A DNA stretch of 64,000 nt from Berkiella sp963829835 (GTDB taxonomy: Bacteria; Pseudomonadota; Gammaproteobacteria; Berkiellales; Berkiellaceae), in the NCBI GenBank assembly GCA_963829835.1, contig CAWHKC010000003.1, positions 558,001 through 622,000 on the forward strand, written 5' to 3'. Below, one piece after another: positions 17,866-27,101 of this stretch. The notes below the pieces were generated by a model. It was given only the letters and a program-made list of their open reading frames with translations. It ran no database searches and was not told the origin of the DNA. The first letter of the stretch is position 1; every line of letters begins with the position of its first letter. The translations under genes and the position numbers were made by a program.

Positions 17866-17879
17866 GACATTAATTTGAC
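17866..17879 (+). promoter_or_regulatory. FleQ-like binding box upstream of fleQ
   Basis: GACATTAATTTGAC matches the recalled Pseudomonas FleQ consensus GTCaNTAAAtTGAC at 11 of 13 defined positions. It overlaps a candidate sigma-70 -35 element (TTGACA, 17875-17880) whose partner TATTAG lies at 17899-17904 with an 18-base spacer. Binding there would block the promoter, suggesting autorepression; this is inference. Confidence 0.4.
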
Positions 17880-17990
17880 ACCCTACCGAATTTACGACTA
17901 TTAGTTAACTAAGCATTTTAAAAAGATTGACAGTCTGGTAACCCCTTAGTGGTAGGGAAGGGTTACATAACAATAACAGGAAATATCACC

Positions 17991-19010
17991 ATGGATGATG
18001 ATACTACCAGTTCAAGCCAAACCGTAGAAATTAGCGGAAATAGCGTTGTCATTAATCAATTAAAAAAGATAGTTAGCCAGGTAAGCTCAACTGAAGTAAG
18101 TGTCCTTATTACTGGCGAATCTGGGACCGGTAAAGAAATTGTTGGTCGATTAATCCATTCCTTATCAAATCGTAAAAACAAACCTTTTGTTCCAGTGAAC
18201 TGTGGTGCCATACCGACTGATTTATTAGAAACTGAACTCTTTGGGCATGAAAAGGGTGCTTTTACAGGCGCTATTACCTCACGCATGGGTCGCTTTGAAT
18301 TAGCTCAAGGGGGAACCATATTTTTAGATGAAATTGGTGATATGCCCTTAGCGATGCAGGTAAAAATATTACGAGTTATTCAAGAGAAGGTTATTGAACG
18401 CGTAGGCAGCAATAAATCCATCAAAGTGGATGTCAGAATCATCGCTGCTACCCATAGAAATCTTGAAGAAGAAATAGCCAAAGGAACTTTTCGTGAAGAT
18501 TTGTTTTATCGGATAAATGTATTTCCGATTGAAATGCCGAGTCTTCGTGAAAGACTTGAGGATCTTCCCAGTATTGTTAACGATTTAGTGAAAAGATTTA
18601 AAGCAGAAACTGGTACGGAAATAACACTCTCACAGCGTGCTTTAGAGTCACTAAAAAAATGCAAGTGGAATGGAAATATCCGAGAATTATCAAATTTAAT
18701 AGAACGTCTGATTGTATTATACCCAAATCAAATTATCGATGTTGATAGTTTGCCTGAAAAATATCAAAGTCAATGTCACCCAGAAATGCTAAATAATGAT
18801 TTGAAAAATAGCCAAATGACTGAAACAGTCATAGTCTCAAGTGCACATCAAGATGTCAATTTAAGAGAAATGTTGCATCACATTGAACTTAAATACATTA
18901 AAGAAGCTTTAGATAGAACCAATGGCATTGTGTCCCATGCTGCTGAAAAATTAGGGATGAGAAGAACAACACTCATTGAGAAAATGAAAAAATTCAATAT
19001 CGCTAAGTAA
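17991..19010 (+). CDS. fleQ: FleQ/FlrA-type sigma-54 activator lacking the N-terminal FleQ domain
   Basis: Top-level flagellar enhancer-binding protein. The 339-residue product has an AAA+ domain with Walker A GESGTGKE (42-49), the sigma-54 contact GAFTGA (89-94), and a C-terminal Fis-type helix-turn-helix whose end, LGMRRTTLIEKMKKF, closely matches FleQ. Known FleQ/FlrA proteins are about 470-490 residues with an N-terminal receiver-like FleQ domain. Here only about 20 residues precede the AAA+ domain, and no missing domain is visible upstream. The ATG at 17991 is chosen over a GTG at 17949 because AGGA lies before it. Confidence 0.82.
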   Translation: MDDDTTSSSQTVEISGNSVVINQLKKIVSQVSSTEVSVLITGESGTGKEIVGRLIHSLSNRKNKPFVPVNCGAIPTDLLETELFGHEKGAFTGAITSRMGRFELAQGGTIFLDEIGDMPLAMQVKILRVIQEKVIERVGSNKSIKVDVRIIAATHRNLEEEIAKGTFREDLFYRINVFPIEMPSLRERLEDLPSIVNDLVKRFKAETGTEITLSQRALESLKKCKWNGNIRELSNLIERLIVLYPNQIIDVDSLPEKYQSQCHPEMLNNDLKNSQMTETVIVSSAHQDVNLREMLHHIELKYIKEALDRTNGIVSHAAEKLGMRRTTLIEKMKKFNIAK

Positions 19011-19078
19011 CCCCCACATAAAGTATGACAGGTATTTGACATACTATTGTAAAGTGTTGAATTAATTAGATTTAATTT

Positions 19079-19094
19079 TGGTATGTCTTTTGCA
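19079..19094 (+). promoter_or_regulatory. sigma-54 promoter of fleSR
   Basis: TGGTATGTCTTTTGCA fits the -24/-12 consensus with exact spacing and intact GG and GC doublets, 34 bases before the fleS start. It is nearly identical to the fliL promoter at 32743 (TGGTACATCTTTTGCA). This fits the FleQ-to-FleSR tier of the Pseudomonas/Vibrio hierarchy. Confidence 0.8.
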
Positions 19095-19127
19095 CAATGA
19101 TTACAAATAGTTAAATAAAGATAAACC

Positions 19128-20156
19128 ATGCATTCACAAACAGTCATTACAAGTAAAAGCGATGAAGTCTCACCGTCCTTTATTGGGGATTGGCTGGAAA
19201 CTATTCCAGCGGGGGTCATTGTTATTGATGTGGCCGGCATGATTATTCATTTTTCATCTCTTGCAAGTGAAATATTTAACCTATCAAAGAACGAAGCTTG
19301 GGGTGATGTACTTAAGCGTAATATTAAAGGGACATCAGATAATGGTCATTATATATTATGCCATTCAGGCAAACATATTGTGATGAAGACTCAAAGTTTG
19401 CCCAACAGAAGAGGTCAACTTGTTTTATTGATTGATGAATCAACGCATAAAGAAAATAGTGAGTCAAAAATTAAAATTGAAAAATTAGACTCCATTGGAA
19501 AACTATCTGCGACACTTGCCCATCAATTAAGAACGCCATTGTCTACCGCTTACCTTTATGTGACAAACCTTTGTTTGGAAAACGTTTCCAAAGCTGACTT
19601 AAAAATATACCAAAATAAAATTGCTAATCAATTGAATATTATTAAACAGCAAATTGATGATGTTCTATTAGTATACAAAGGTGCTGAATCACTGTTTGAA
19701 ACAATTAATTTAGTGTCTGAATTAACATTTTTATGTGATAACCATAAAGATCTACATCCCAATGTAACGATAAATATAAATCAACAAAATCTCAGCGAAA
19801 ACTTAAATATAGTTGGTAACCGTCAGGCGTTAAGAGGTGCAATCAACAATATTATTGAAAATGCCATCCATGCTAGCGGTAAATCAAATACTATAGATAT
19901 CAATTTGCTACTGAAAAATAGTGATGTTGTTATTGAAGTTGTTGATTATGGCGAAGGTATAAAAGAGGAAAATATATCTAAAATAACCCAAGGATTTTTT
20001 ACTACAAAAGAAGATGGTAATGGTTTAGGTTTATCTATTGCAAAATCGATTATTGAAGCTCATCAGGGATGTTTAGTCATTCAATCTGAATTGAATTGCT
20101 ATACAAAAATATCGATTATTTTGCCCAGATTAAAGGAGCTTCGCAGTGGACAGTAG
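19128..20156 (+). CDS. fleS: flagellar sensor histidine kinase FleS/FlrB
   Basis: Cytoplasmic two-component kinase that activates FleR for middle-tier flagellar genes. The 342-residue product has a PAS-like N-terminus (about 20-100), the dimerisation/phosphoacceptor box with His132 (AHQLRTPLSTAYLYV), and the ATPase boxes N (NNIIENAIHAS), G1 (VDYGEGI) and G2 (GNGLGLSIAKSII). No membrane segment is seen, as in FleS. It overlaps the next gene by 11 bases. Confidence 0.9.
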   Translation: MHSQTVITSKSDEVSPSFIGDWLETIPAGVIVIDVAGMIIHFSSLASEIFNLSKNEAWGDVLKRNIKGTSDNGHYILCHSGKHIVMKTQSLPNRRGQLVLLIDESTHKENSESKIKIEKLDSIGKLSATLAHQLRTPLSTAYLYVTNLCLENVSKADLKIYQNKIANQLNIIKQQIDDVLLVYKGAESLFETINLVSELTFLCDNHKDLHPNVTININQQNLSENLNIVGNRQALRGAINNIIENAIHASGKSNTIDINLLLKNSDVVIEVVDYGEGIKEENISKITQGFFTTKEDGNGLGLSIAKSIIEAHQGCLVIQSELNCYTKISIILPRLKELRSGQ

Positions 20157-21465
20157 AATTCTTATTGTTGAAGATGACAAAGATCTGCTTGAAGCCTTAA
20201 GTGTCACACTTAAGAATGCAGGATTTATTGTTGATATGGCATTGAATGCCGAATCAGCACTTGAGCAAGTAAAAGAAAAAAGATTCTCAGTTATCATTTC
20301 GGATGTTAATTTAGGTAAAATGAGTGGAATTGATTTACTCCATAGTATTAAATCAAATTTTAATGATATTGCGGTGATATTAATGACAGCCTATGGAAAA
20401 GTGTCAGATGCTGTCGGAGCCATTCAGCATGGTGCATTAGATTACATCACCAAACCATTTGATGCTAAGGACGTTATAGAAAAAATTAGAAGTGTGATTA
20501 GTAAATCTATTATTACACCTGACAGCATTATTCACCAAGATGTGCAAACGCAAAAAATTGTAGAGTTGGCTACACAAGTGGCCCTATCAGATGCTTCTGT
20601 ACTTATCAGTGGAGAAAGTGGTACTGGCAAAGAGATTTTTGCTAAATATATTCATGATACTTCCAGTAGAAAAAACAATGCCTTTATAGCCATAAATTGT
20701 GCTGCTATTCCTGAGAACATGCTTGAATCCATCTTGTTTGGTTATGAGAAAGGTGCATTTACGGGTGCTTATCAGTCTACAATGGGTAAACTTGAACAAG
20801 GCAATATGGGTACCATTTTACTTGATGAAATATCAGAAATGCCTTTATATCTTCAAGCCAAACTGCTGAGAGTCCTTCAAGAAAGAGAAGTAGAGCGGCT
20901 CGGTGCTAAAAAAGTTATTAAATTGGATATCAGAATTATTGCCACAACGAATCGTCAATTAGCGATGGAAGTAGAAAAGGGAAACTTTAGAAAAGATCTT
21001 TATTTCCGTTTAAATGTGTTTCCATTACATATATCACCTTTGAGATCAAGACTAAATGATATTATACCATTATCAATACATTTTATAAAAAAATATTCCA
21101 ATGAAAATCAAAACTATAGCTTAACCTCAGCTGCTCAAGCAAAACTATTATCTTATTCATGGCCAGGTAACATTCGTGAATTACAGAATGTTATTCAACG
21201 TGCGATTATTCTATCGAAAAATAATATTATTGAAGACTGCAATTTGATTTTTGAAGATAAACCAGTGATGAATGCTTCTTGTGCTGAAAGTAAAAAAGAA
21301 GCGTTGTCTGAACAACTGATTGATGCTGAAAATGATCTCATTCTAAAAGTTCTAGAGCGCTTTAAAGGTAATCGAAACGCCAGCGCCGATGAACTGGGGA
21401 TTAGCCCAAGAACATTGAGATATAAGTTATCAAGAATGAAGAAAATGGGAATTCAAATACCCTGA
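20146..21465 (+). CDS. fleR: flagellar response regulator FleR/FlrC
   Basis: Sigma-54 activator of hook-basal-body genes. It has a receiver domain (1-120; acidic pocket Glu9-Asp10-Asp11, phosphoacceptor Asp53, Lys in YITKPF), an AAA+ domain with SGESGTGKE and GAFTGA (203-208), and a C-terminal Fis-type HTH (NRNASADELGISPRTLRYKLSRM). The start is GTG at 20146, preceded by AAGGAG, within the fleS end. The 439-residue length is typical. Confidence 0.93.
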   Translation: MDSRILIVEDDKDLLEALSVTLKNAGFIVDMALNAESALEQVKEKRFSVIISDVNLGKMSGIDLLHSIKSNFNDIAVILMTAYGKVSDAVGAIQHGALDYITKPFDAKDVIEKIRSVISKSIITPDSIIHQDVQTQKIVELATQVALSDASVLISGESGTGKEIFAKYIHDTSSRKNNAFIAINCAAIPENMLESILFGYEKGAFTGAYQSTMGKLEQGNMGTILLDEISEMPLYLQAKLLRVLQEREVERLGAKKVIKLDIRIIATTNRQLAMEVEKGNFRKDLYFRLNVFPLHISPLRSRLNDIIPLSIHFIKKYSNENQNYSLTSAAQAKLLSYSWPGNIRELQNVIQRAIILSKNNIIEDCNLIFEDKPVMNASCAESKKEALSEQLIDAENDLILKVLERFKGNRNASADELGISPRTLRYKLSRMKKMGIQIP

Positions 21466-21483
21466 TCAATCTGGAGAAACAAC

Positions 21484-21807
21484 ATGACGGAAATTGATAC
21501 CAATCAATTGTTAATGCAAATGAAAATACTAGCCTCAAAAGCCAGAGGGATGGATGTATTACCCCAAGAGTCGAACTCGGTTCAAGGGGAGTTCGGGAGT
21601 TTATTTAAAAAAGCAATTGACCAAGTGAATCAATATCAAAATGAAGCCCATGATTTATCATTGAAATTCGATTCAGGTGATGAGTCTGTTAACCTCACCC
21701 AAGTGATGATAGCAATGCAAAAATCCAATGTATCATTGCAAGCAATGACACAAGTACGTAATAGATTGGTAAGTGCATATCAAGAAATTATGAATATGCC
21801 AATATAG
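21484..21807 (+). CDS. fliE: flagellar hook-basal body protein FliE
   Basis: Small exported protein joining the MS ring to the rod. The 107-residue product has the FliE core: FGSLFKKAIDQVNQYQNEAHDLSLKF and VNLTQVMIAMQKSNVSLQAMTQVRNRLVSAYQEIMNMPI. It starts 18 bases after fleR; in Pseudomonas fliE has its own sigma-54 promoter, but none is visible in this short gap. Confidence 0.94.
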   Translation: MTEIDTNQLLMQMKILASKARGMDVLPQESNSVQGEFGSLFKKAIDQVNQYQNEAHDLSLKFDSGDESVNLTQVMIAMQKSNVSLQAMTQVRNRLVSAYQEIMNMPI

Positions 21808-21819
21808 TAGAGGCTTAAA

Positions 21820-23463
21820 ATGGCTGAAAAAATACTTGAAGGAAATGGAAATCCAGCTGATGGATTTTTTGATCTTCCACTGGCTAAACAGCTTATTTTG
21901 CTTGTAGGATTAGCCGCAAGTATTGCTTTGGGTATCTATATTGTTCTGTGGTCAACATCGCCAGATTTTGCGCCTTTGTTCAGTCAATTAAACCCAAGAG
22001 ACTCCGGGGATGTTGTTGATGCCCTTCAAAGAACAGGTATACCCTATAAACTTGATGAAAAATCAGGATTAGTTTTAGTTGATGCAACGAAAATCCAAGA
22101 AGCTCGTCTAAAGTTAGCAAGTCTTGGTGTACCAAGTCATTCAGGTAACGGTTTTGAAATTTTGGATAAAGATAGTGTTTTTGGTGCTAGTCAATTGCTT
22201 GAAAGGGCACGCTATATCCGAGCAATGCAAGGTGAATTAGAAAAGACAATATCGTCGATAGAAAATATTAAATCAGCTCGTGTCCATCTGGCCATTCCAA
22301 AGCAATCAACATTTTTGAAAGATAAAAAGGAACCTAGTGCATCTGTATTTGTTGATATTTATGGTGGTTATAAATTAGAACCTGATCAAGTTTCTGCTAT
22401 AAGTCATCTAGTGGCTTCAAGTATTCAAGGTTTATCACCACAAAATGTGACAGTTATTGATCAAAATGGTAAATTATTATCTTCTACAGGTGGGGATAGT
22501 ATTGCTGCTGCTGGAAAACAATTAGATTATACTCATAAATTAGAAAAAATATATTCTCAAAGAATACATGATTTATTAGCCCCCATTCTTGGTTATGATA
22601 GTGTCAAAGCTGAAGTAACGGCAGTTCTAGACTTTACCTCATTCGAGGAAACAACGGAAAATTTTGATCCACAAAAAACAGCCATTCGTAGTGAGCGTTT
22701 GTCAGATATTCAAAGATCTTCAAGTGATGAAGCTCAACAAGGGGGTATTCCGGGAGCCCTTTCAAATCAACCCCCAACACCAGGAGCTGCACAAGCTAAA
22801 AAATCGAATATTCCTTCTATACAAGGGAAAGATCAAAAAACGGTTGAAAATCCCGTTAGCATGAGCCTCAATAAACAAGCGACTAGAAATTACGAAATTG
22901 ACCGTCAAATAAAGCATCAAGTAAATGTGCCTGGAAAACTACTTCGGCTATCAGTTGCGGTCGTTGTTGATGACAAAGTGACTTATGATGACAAAGGAAC
23001 AGCGACCAGAACACCTTTAACAGAGCAGGAAATAACTAAAATAGATAATCTTGTTAAAGATGCTATTGGATATGACAAAGAAAGAGGGGATAGAGTTACC
23101 ATTATTAACTCTTCATTTGCCCAAACAGAACCTATTGCACCGTTACCTAAAGCAAGTATCTTTGATAATCCCATTGTTTCAACAGTCATTAAACAAGTAC
23201 TCGCTGCGCTCATGATTTTAACCATAATATTAGTTGTATTGCGACCGATTATTAAAAACTTAACAAGTATATCAAGTTTTAAACAACGTTTTATGAAGCA
23301 AGTAGCCCAACAAGATTCCAGCGTTCTATTGGACAGCAAGGGTAGAAAGCTGAACGAAGGCGAATATCAAGTAAGAATAAAAGAATTAATAAATGAAGAT
23401 CCTAAAAAAGCAGCACAAGTTATCAAAGGTTGGGTGGGAATAGAAAATGAAAAAGGCACCTGA
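21820..23463 (+). CDS. fliF: flagellar MS-ring protein FliF
   Basis: Inner-membrane ring platform of the motor. The 547-residue product has two membrane segments (about 26-46 and 447-467), the periplasmic ring-building domains between them (including RARYIRAMQGELEKTISSI-like sequence near 130), and a C-terminal FliG-binding tail (ELINEDPKKAAQVIKGWVG). Length is typical. It overlaps fliG by 17 bases. Confidence 0.95.
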   Translation: MAEKILEGNGNPADGFFDLPLAKQLILLVGLAASIALGIYIVLWSTSPDFAPLFSQLNPRDSGDVVDALQRTGIPYKLDEKSGLVLVDATKIQEARLKLASLGVPSHSGNGFEILDKDSVFGASQLLERARYIRAMQGELEKTISSIENIKSARVHLAIPKQSTFLKDKKEPSASVFVDIYGGYKLEPDQVSAISHLVASSIQGLSPQNVTVIDQNGKLLSSTGGDSIAAAGKQLDYTHKLEKIYSQRIHDLLAPILGYDSVKAEVTAVLDFTSFEETTENFDPQKTAIRSERLSDIQRSSSDEAQQGGIPGALSNQPPTPGAAQAKKSNIPSIQGKDQKTVENPVSMSLNKQATRNYEIDRQIKHQVNVPGKLLRLSVAVVVDDKVTYDDKGTATRTPLTEQEITKIDNLVKDAIGYDKERGDRVTIINSSFAQTEPIAPLPKASIFDNPIVSTVIKQVLAALMILTIILVVLRPIIKNLTSISSFKQRFMKQVAQQDSSVLLDSKGRKLNEGEYQVRIKELINEDPKKAAQVIKGWVGIENEKGT

Positions 23464-24451
23464 AGCTGAAACACTAGAGCGAGCAGCAATTTTTTTAATG
23501 AGTTTGCATTCGGATGACGCTGCAAAATTACTGAAATACTTAGGCCCTAAAGAAGTGCAAAAATTAGGGATGGCGATGGTCAATCTTGAAAAAATTGACA
23601 ATAAAACTGTACATCAGATTTATAATGATTTTATTTTAGAAACTGAAAACCAAACAAGTATCGGATTAAATAAAGATGAACAGATCCGAAAAGTAATGAT
23701 TAGTGCTCTAGGGGAAGAGAAAGCGAACTCGATCATCGATAAAATTTTAGTGGGAAGTAATACTAAAGGAATAGAAACATTGAAATGGATGGATGCTAAA
23801 TCCATTGCTGAAATAATTCATATTGAACATCCGCAAATTCAAGCGATTATTCTTAGTTATCTTGAGCCAGATCAAGCTGCTGAAGTAATGATGTGTTTAG
23901 ATGAGAAAATACGACTTGATTTGGTAATGCGTATATCAATGCAAGAAACTATTCAACCTGCAGCCCTTGATGAATTGAATAAAATAATGGAAAAGCAAAT
24001 GCAGACTAGTAAAGTAAGCCATCCGAAAACGGTTGGTGGTGTGAAGTGCGCTGCAAATATATTAAATTATCTTGATGCCAGTGTCGAAACAGATCTGATG
24101 GAAGCGTTAAAGGAAAAAGATGAAGCGCTTGCTACTCAAATACAAGATTTAATGTTTATTTTTGAAAACTTGATGACGATAGATGATAGAGGAATTCAAA
24201 CGCTTTTACGAGAAGTTAAAACAGATACTTTGGTTGTTGCTTTAAAAGGTGCTGACACTGATTTGCAAGAAAAAATATTCAAAAACATGTCCAAGAGAGC
24301 TTCTGCGTTATTAAAAGATGATATTGAAGCTAAGGGTCCTGTGCGCGTGAGTGAAGTGGAAAAAGCTCAGAAAGAAATTTTAGTCATTGCGAAAAATTTA
24401 GCGGATGCCGGTAAAATAATGATGGGTGCCAAGAGCGAGGAGATGATTTAA
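23447..24451 (+). CDS. fliG: flagellar motor switch protein FliG
   Basis: Rotor protein that contacts FliF, FliM and the stators. The 334-residue product has the three FliG domains, with the EHPQIQAIILSYLEPDQAAEVM middle motif and the C-terminal torque helix (DDRGIQTLLREVKTDTLVVALKGA) retaining charged residues. A functional rotor is implied. No stator genes are in the window. Confidence 0.96.
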   Translation: MKKAPEAETLERAAIFLMSLHSDDAAKLLKYLGPKEVQKLGMAMVNLEKIDNKTVHQIYNDFILETENQTSIGLNKDEQIRKVMISALGEEKANSIIDKILVGSNTKGIETLKWMDAKSIAEIIHIEHPQIQAIILSYLEPDQAAEVMMCLDEKIRLDLVMRISMQETIQPAALDELNKIMEKQMQTSKVSHPKTVGGVKCAANILNYLDASVETDLMEALKEKDEALATQIQDLMFIFENLMTIDDRGIQTLLREVKTDTLVVALKGADTDLQEKIFKNMSKRASALLKDDIEAKGPVRVSEVEKAQKEILVIAKNLADAGKIMMGAKSEEMI

Positions 24452-24452
24452 T

Positions 24453-25100
24453 ATGCCTCAATCAAGAAACCCCAAAGATGTGGATCCCCTCAAATTATGG
24501 CTTTTGCCTGAGTTTGGCTTGATAAATCAAGCACATAATATGACGCAAAAAAAGTTAAAAGCAAAAAGTAATGTTAATACAAAAGCAAATCTTGAAAAAT
24601 ATGAAAATTCTCATACTGATGGCTTTAATAAGGGATATAATGCAGGTCTTGCACAGGCTGCGAATGAGATGAATAAACGCTTGGCAACGTTAACTTCTTT
24701 AACACATGAATTATCACTCTATAAAAACAACCTAGATCAAAATTTTAAAAATGAAGTTTATCAGTTCATTACCATGCTGTGTGAAAAAATTCTCTTGGAA
24801 AAGTTTAAGACATCCTCTGATACCATTATGAATATCGTTAATAGAGGCCTTGAAGTTATTGATAACAATTCTTCTTCTTTGAAAATATTTTGCAATGATA
24901 ATTTGTTGCAAATATTAAATCAGCAAAAAGAAATCAGTGAGAACAAAAAAATTGTTTTGGAAAAAGATGATAAATTATTAGATTATGCTTTTAGAATAGA
25001 ATCTGATAAACAATTTTTAAAATTTGATCTACATGCATCGGTTGCTCAACTTATCGATGAATCTAAAGACGCCTTCATGGGAAGTATTACAAAAAAATGA
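24453..25100 (+). CDS. fliH: flagellar assembly protein FliH
   Basis: Regulator of the export ATPase FliI. The 215-residue product lies in the standard place between fliG and fliI and has a coiled N-terminal half with YNAGLAQAANEMNKRL and a C-terminal FliH domain. Sequence conservation of FliH is low, so position carries much of the call. Its stop overlaps the fliI start (ATGA). Confidence 0.88.
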   Translation: MPQSRNPKDVDPLKLWLLPEFGLINQAHNMTQKKLKAKSNVNTKANLEKYENSHTDGFNKGYNAGLAQAANEMNKRLATLTSLTHELSLYKNNLDQNFKNEVYQFITMLCEKILLEKFKTSSDTIMNIVNRGLEVIDNNSSSLKIFCNDNLLQILNQQKEISENKKIVLEKDDKLLDYAFRIESDKQFLKFDLHASVAQLIDESKDAFMGSITKK

Positions 25101-26449
25101 AAGATAGTCATGAAAAAGCGCCACAACAGAAAATGAATGATTGGCAGCCATTTACGGTGTCTGGAAAAGTCCATCGTGTATCTGGATTTTTGATTGAAGC
25201 AACTGGTTTAAAAGCAAAAATTGGTAGTCTATGTCAATTATGGTGTTCGGATGAATCCCAGATTATCGCTGAGGTTATAGGTTTCCAATCAGATATCACT
25301 TATTTAATGACTTCTGAAGATGTGGTTGGATTGTCACCTGGGGCTAGCATAGTTCAATTGAATACATTTCCTAAAATTCCCTTAGGGGATGGTTTGCTGG
25401 GAAGGGTGATAAATTCTGAAGGCGAGCCACTTGATAGCTTAGGTGAACTCACCAATATAGTGCCTTCACTATTACGTTTTGATCCCATTAATCCACTTGC
25501 TAGAGCATTAATCAATAGTCCAATAGATGTGGGTGTTAAAGCCATCAATAGTTTATTAACTTTAGGTCGTGGCCAAAGAGTTGGATTATTCGCAGGGACT
25601 GGGGTTGGTAAAAGCATACTTCTTGGAATGATAACTAAATACTCAGAAGCGGATGTTATTGTGATTTCATTAGTTGGTGAGCGTGGTCGAGAGGTTAAAG
25701 AATTTATTGAAGAGAATGTAGGAGCGATTGCTTTAAAGAAATCAGTCATTGTTGCATCCCCAGCTGATAGCTCACCATTGTCAAGAATTAAGGCCGCTGA
25801 AACCGCTACCTTTATTGCAGAGTACTTTAAAAGTAAAAATAAACGGGTACTTTTACTCATGGATTCAATCACCCGATATGCGCATGCTTTAAGGGAGTTG
25901 GGACTTGCGCTAGGGGAGCCACCCACAGCTAAGGGATATCCGCCTTCCGTATTTGCTAAAATACCAAAACTCATTGAGAGAGCAGGTAATGGTCTAACGC
26001 CAACAAGTTCAATCACCGGCATTTATACTGTTCTGACCGAAGGCGATGACATTAATGATCCTGTCGCCGATTGTGCTAGAGGAATATTGGATGGACATAT
26101 CGTCCTATCAAGGCATCTTGCAGAAGAAGGACATTACCCAGCTATTGATTTGGAACAATCTATCAGTCGTGTAATGGATAGAGTGATAGATCCTGAACAT
26201 CTTCGTATTGCAAAACTTTTTAAAAAAAGTTTTATCAAATATCGTCAAAATATGGATTATATCACACTAGGTGCCTATCAAAAGGGAGCTGATCCTGAAA
26301 TGGATTTAATTCTTGAGAAAAAGGCGAGTATGTATGCCTTCTTACAACAAGATGCGAATTTAAAAGTCGATTTAGAAAATTGCAAAAAACAATTGAAAGA
26401 ATTTGATTGTTTTTCTGCATTGGTTCCGGTAATAAAAGGCAATGGATAA
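25097..26449 (+). CDS. fliI: flagellum-specific export ATPase FliI
   Basis: F1-beta-like ATPase of the flagellar type III export apparatus. Walker A GTGVGKS lies at 167-173; the VVISLVGERGREVKEFI and LLLMDSITRYAHALRELGLALGEPPTAKGYPPSVFAKIPKLIERAGN segments are FliI signatures. The 450-residue length is normal. Confidence 0.96.
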   Translation: MKDSHEKAPQQKMNDWQPFTVSGKVHRVSGFLIEATGLKAKIGSLCQLWCSDESQIIAEVIGFQSDITYLMTSEDVVGLSPGASIVQLNTFPKIPLGDGLLGRVINSEGEPLDSLGELTNIVPSLLRFDPINPLARALINSPIDVGVKAINSLLTLGRGQRVGLFAGTGVGKSILLGMITKYSEADVIVISLVGERGREVKEFIEENVGAIALKKSVIVASPADSSPLSRIKAAETATFIAEYFKSKNKRVLLLMDSITRYAHALRELGLALGEPPTAKGYPPSVFAKIPKLIERAGNGLTPTSSITGIYTVLTEGDDINDPVADCARGILDGHIVLSRHLAEEGHYPAIDLEQSISRVMDRVIDPEHLRIAKLFKKSFIKYRQNMDYITLGAYQKGADPEMDLILEKKASMYAFLQQDANLKVDLENCKKQLKEFDCFSALVPVIKGNG

Positions 26450-26876
26450 GATTGACCACTTAGAAAAATTAAAAGTGCTAGTTCAAAGGCACGAAAAATC
26501 TTTAATGGAAAAGGCAGCGCAATATAAGAAAAAATGTGATGATGAAAATAAAAAATTCCTTTTATTAAAAAACTGCCTTGATGATTATAGAGCCAATTTA
26601 AAAACAAGCACCCAAGCTATCCCATCTTTTAAATATCAACAATATCAAGCTTTTTTTAATCAATTAGAAAAGGCTATTCATCAGCAAATTGAGGTGCTTG
26701 AAAGAGTACAAAAAATACATCATAAAATGCTGGCTGAGATAGAATTGATTAAAAAGAAGGTTAAAAATCTGGATAAATTGATTACTAAAGAGAAAAATGC
26801 GCTTCAATTTCGCCTGGATAAACTTGAGAATCAGGCGGCGACGGATTTGTTCAATCAAATCAAATATCGGAAATGA
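26442..26876 (+). CDS. fliJ: flagellar export protein FliJ
   Basis: Small coiled-coil stalk protein of the export ATPase. The 144-residue, Lys/Gln-rich helical product overlaps fliI by 8 bases in the conserved fliH-fliI-fliJ order. FliJ sequences are poorly conserved, so the call relies on context, size and coiled-coil content (about 1-140). Confidence 0.88.
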   Translation: MDKIDHLEKLKVLVQRHEKSLMEKAAQYKKKCDDENKKFLLLKNCLDDYRANLKTSTQAIPSFKYQQYQAFFNQLEKAIHQQIEVLERVQKIHHKMLAEIELIKKKVKNLDKLITKEKNALQFRLDKLENQAATDLFNQIKYRK

Positions 26877-27020
26877 CCCCATACCTCCTATACCCGGCTT
26901 GCCTGTCCTTCGAAGCCTCTTAGGCGAAGTAGTTCCGCGGTACCCATTCTGGATGCCGCGGACAAGCCGCGGCAAGTCGGCGAAGGAGGGCACTGTTTAA
27001 AAGTGCATTAAAGAAGTCCC
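26877..27020. repeat. GC-rich intergenic palindromic repeat
   Basis: The interval after fliJ is much more GC-rich than its surroundings. It contains three CCGCGG palindromes (about 26935-26975), a hairpin around CTTCGAAGCCTCTTAGGCGAAG and matching CTTCG/CGAAG arms. It resembles the mobile palindromic repeats of intracellular bacteria. A run of eight C lies at about 27019-27026. No gene is seen in it. Confidence 0.55.
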
Positions 27021-27101
27021 CCCCCAATACCGAATAGTACATTGAAGAGGTATCAACTTTACTAACTGTTATTTTAACTAGAATCGATATTGGAGAGCTA
27101 T

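Noticed and set aside
25354..26022. A 222-residue minus-strand frame inside fliI
   Set aside because: It is the longest shadow frame in the window but lies wholly within the strongly conserved ATPase core and has no homology-like motifs.
27019..27026. Run of eight C as a phase-variable tract
   Set aside because: It lies in non-coding repeat sequence about 75 bases before the STAS start; an effect on expression is possible but nothing supports it.
27063..27090. A FliA-like -10 (ATCGATAT) before the STAS gene
   Set aside because: No TAAA at the right distance, and the start of transcription would fall on the ribosome site.
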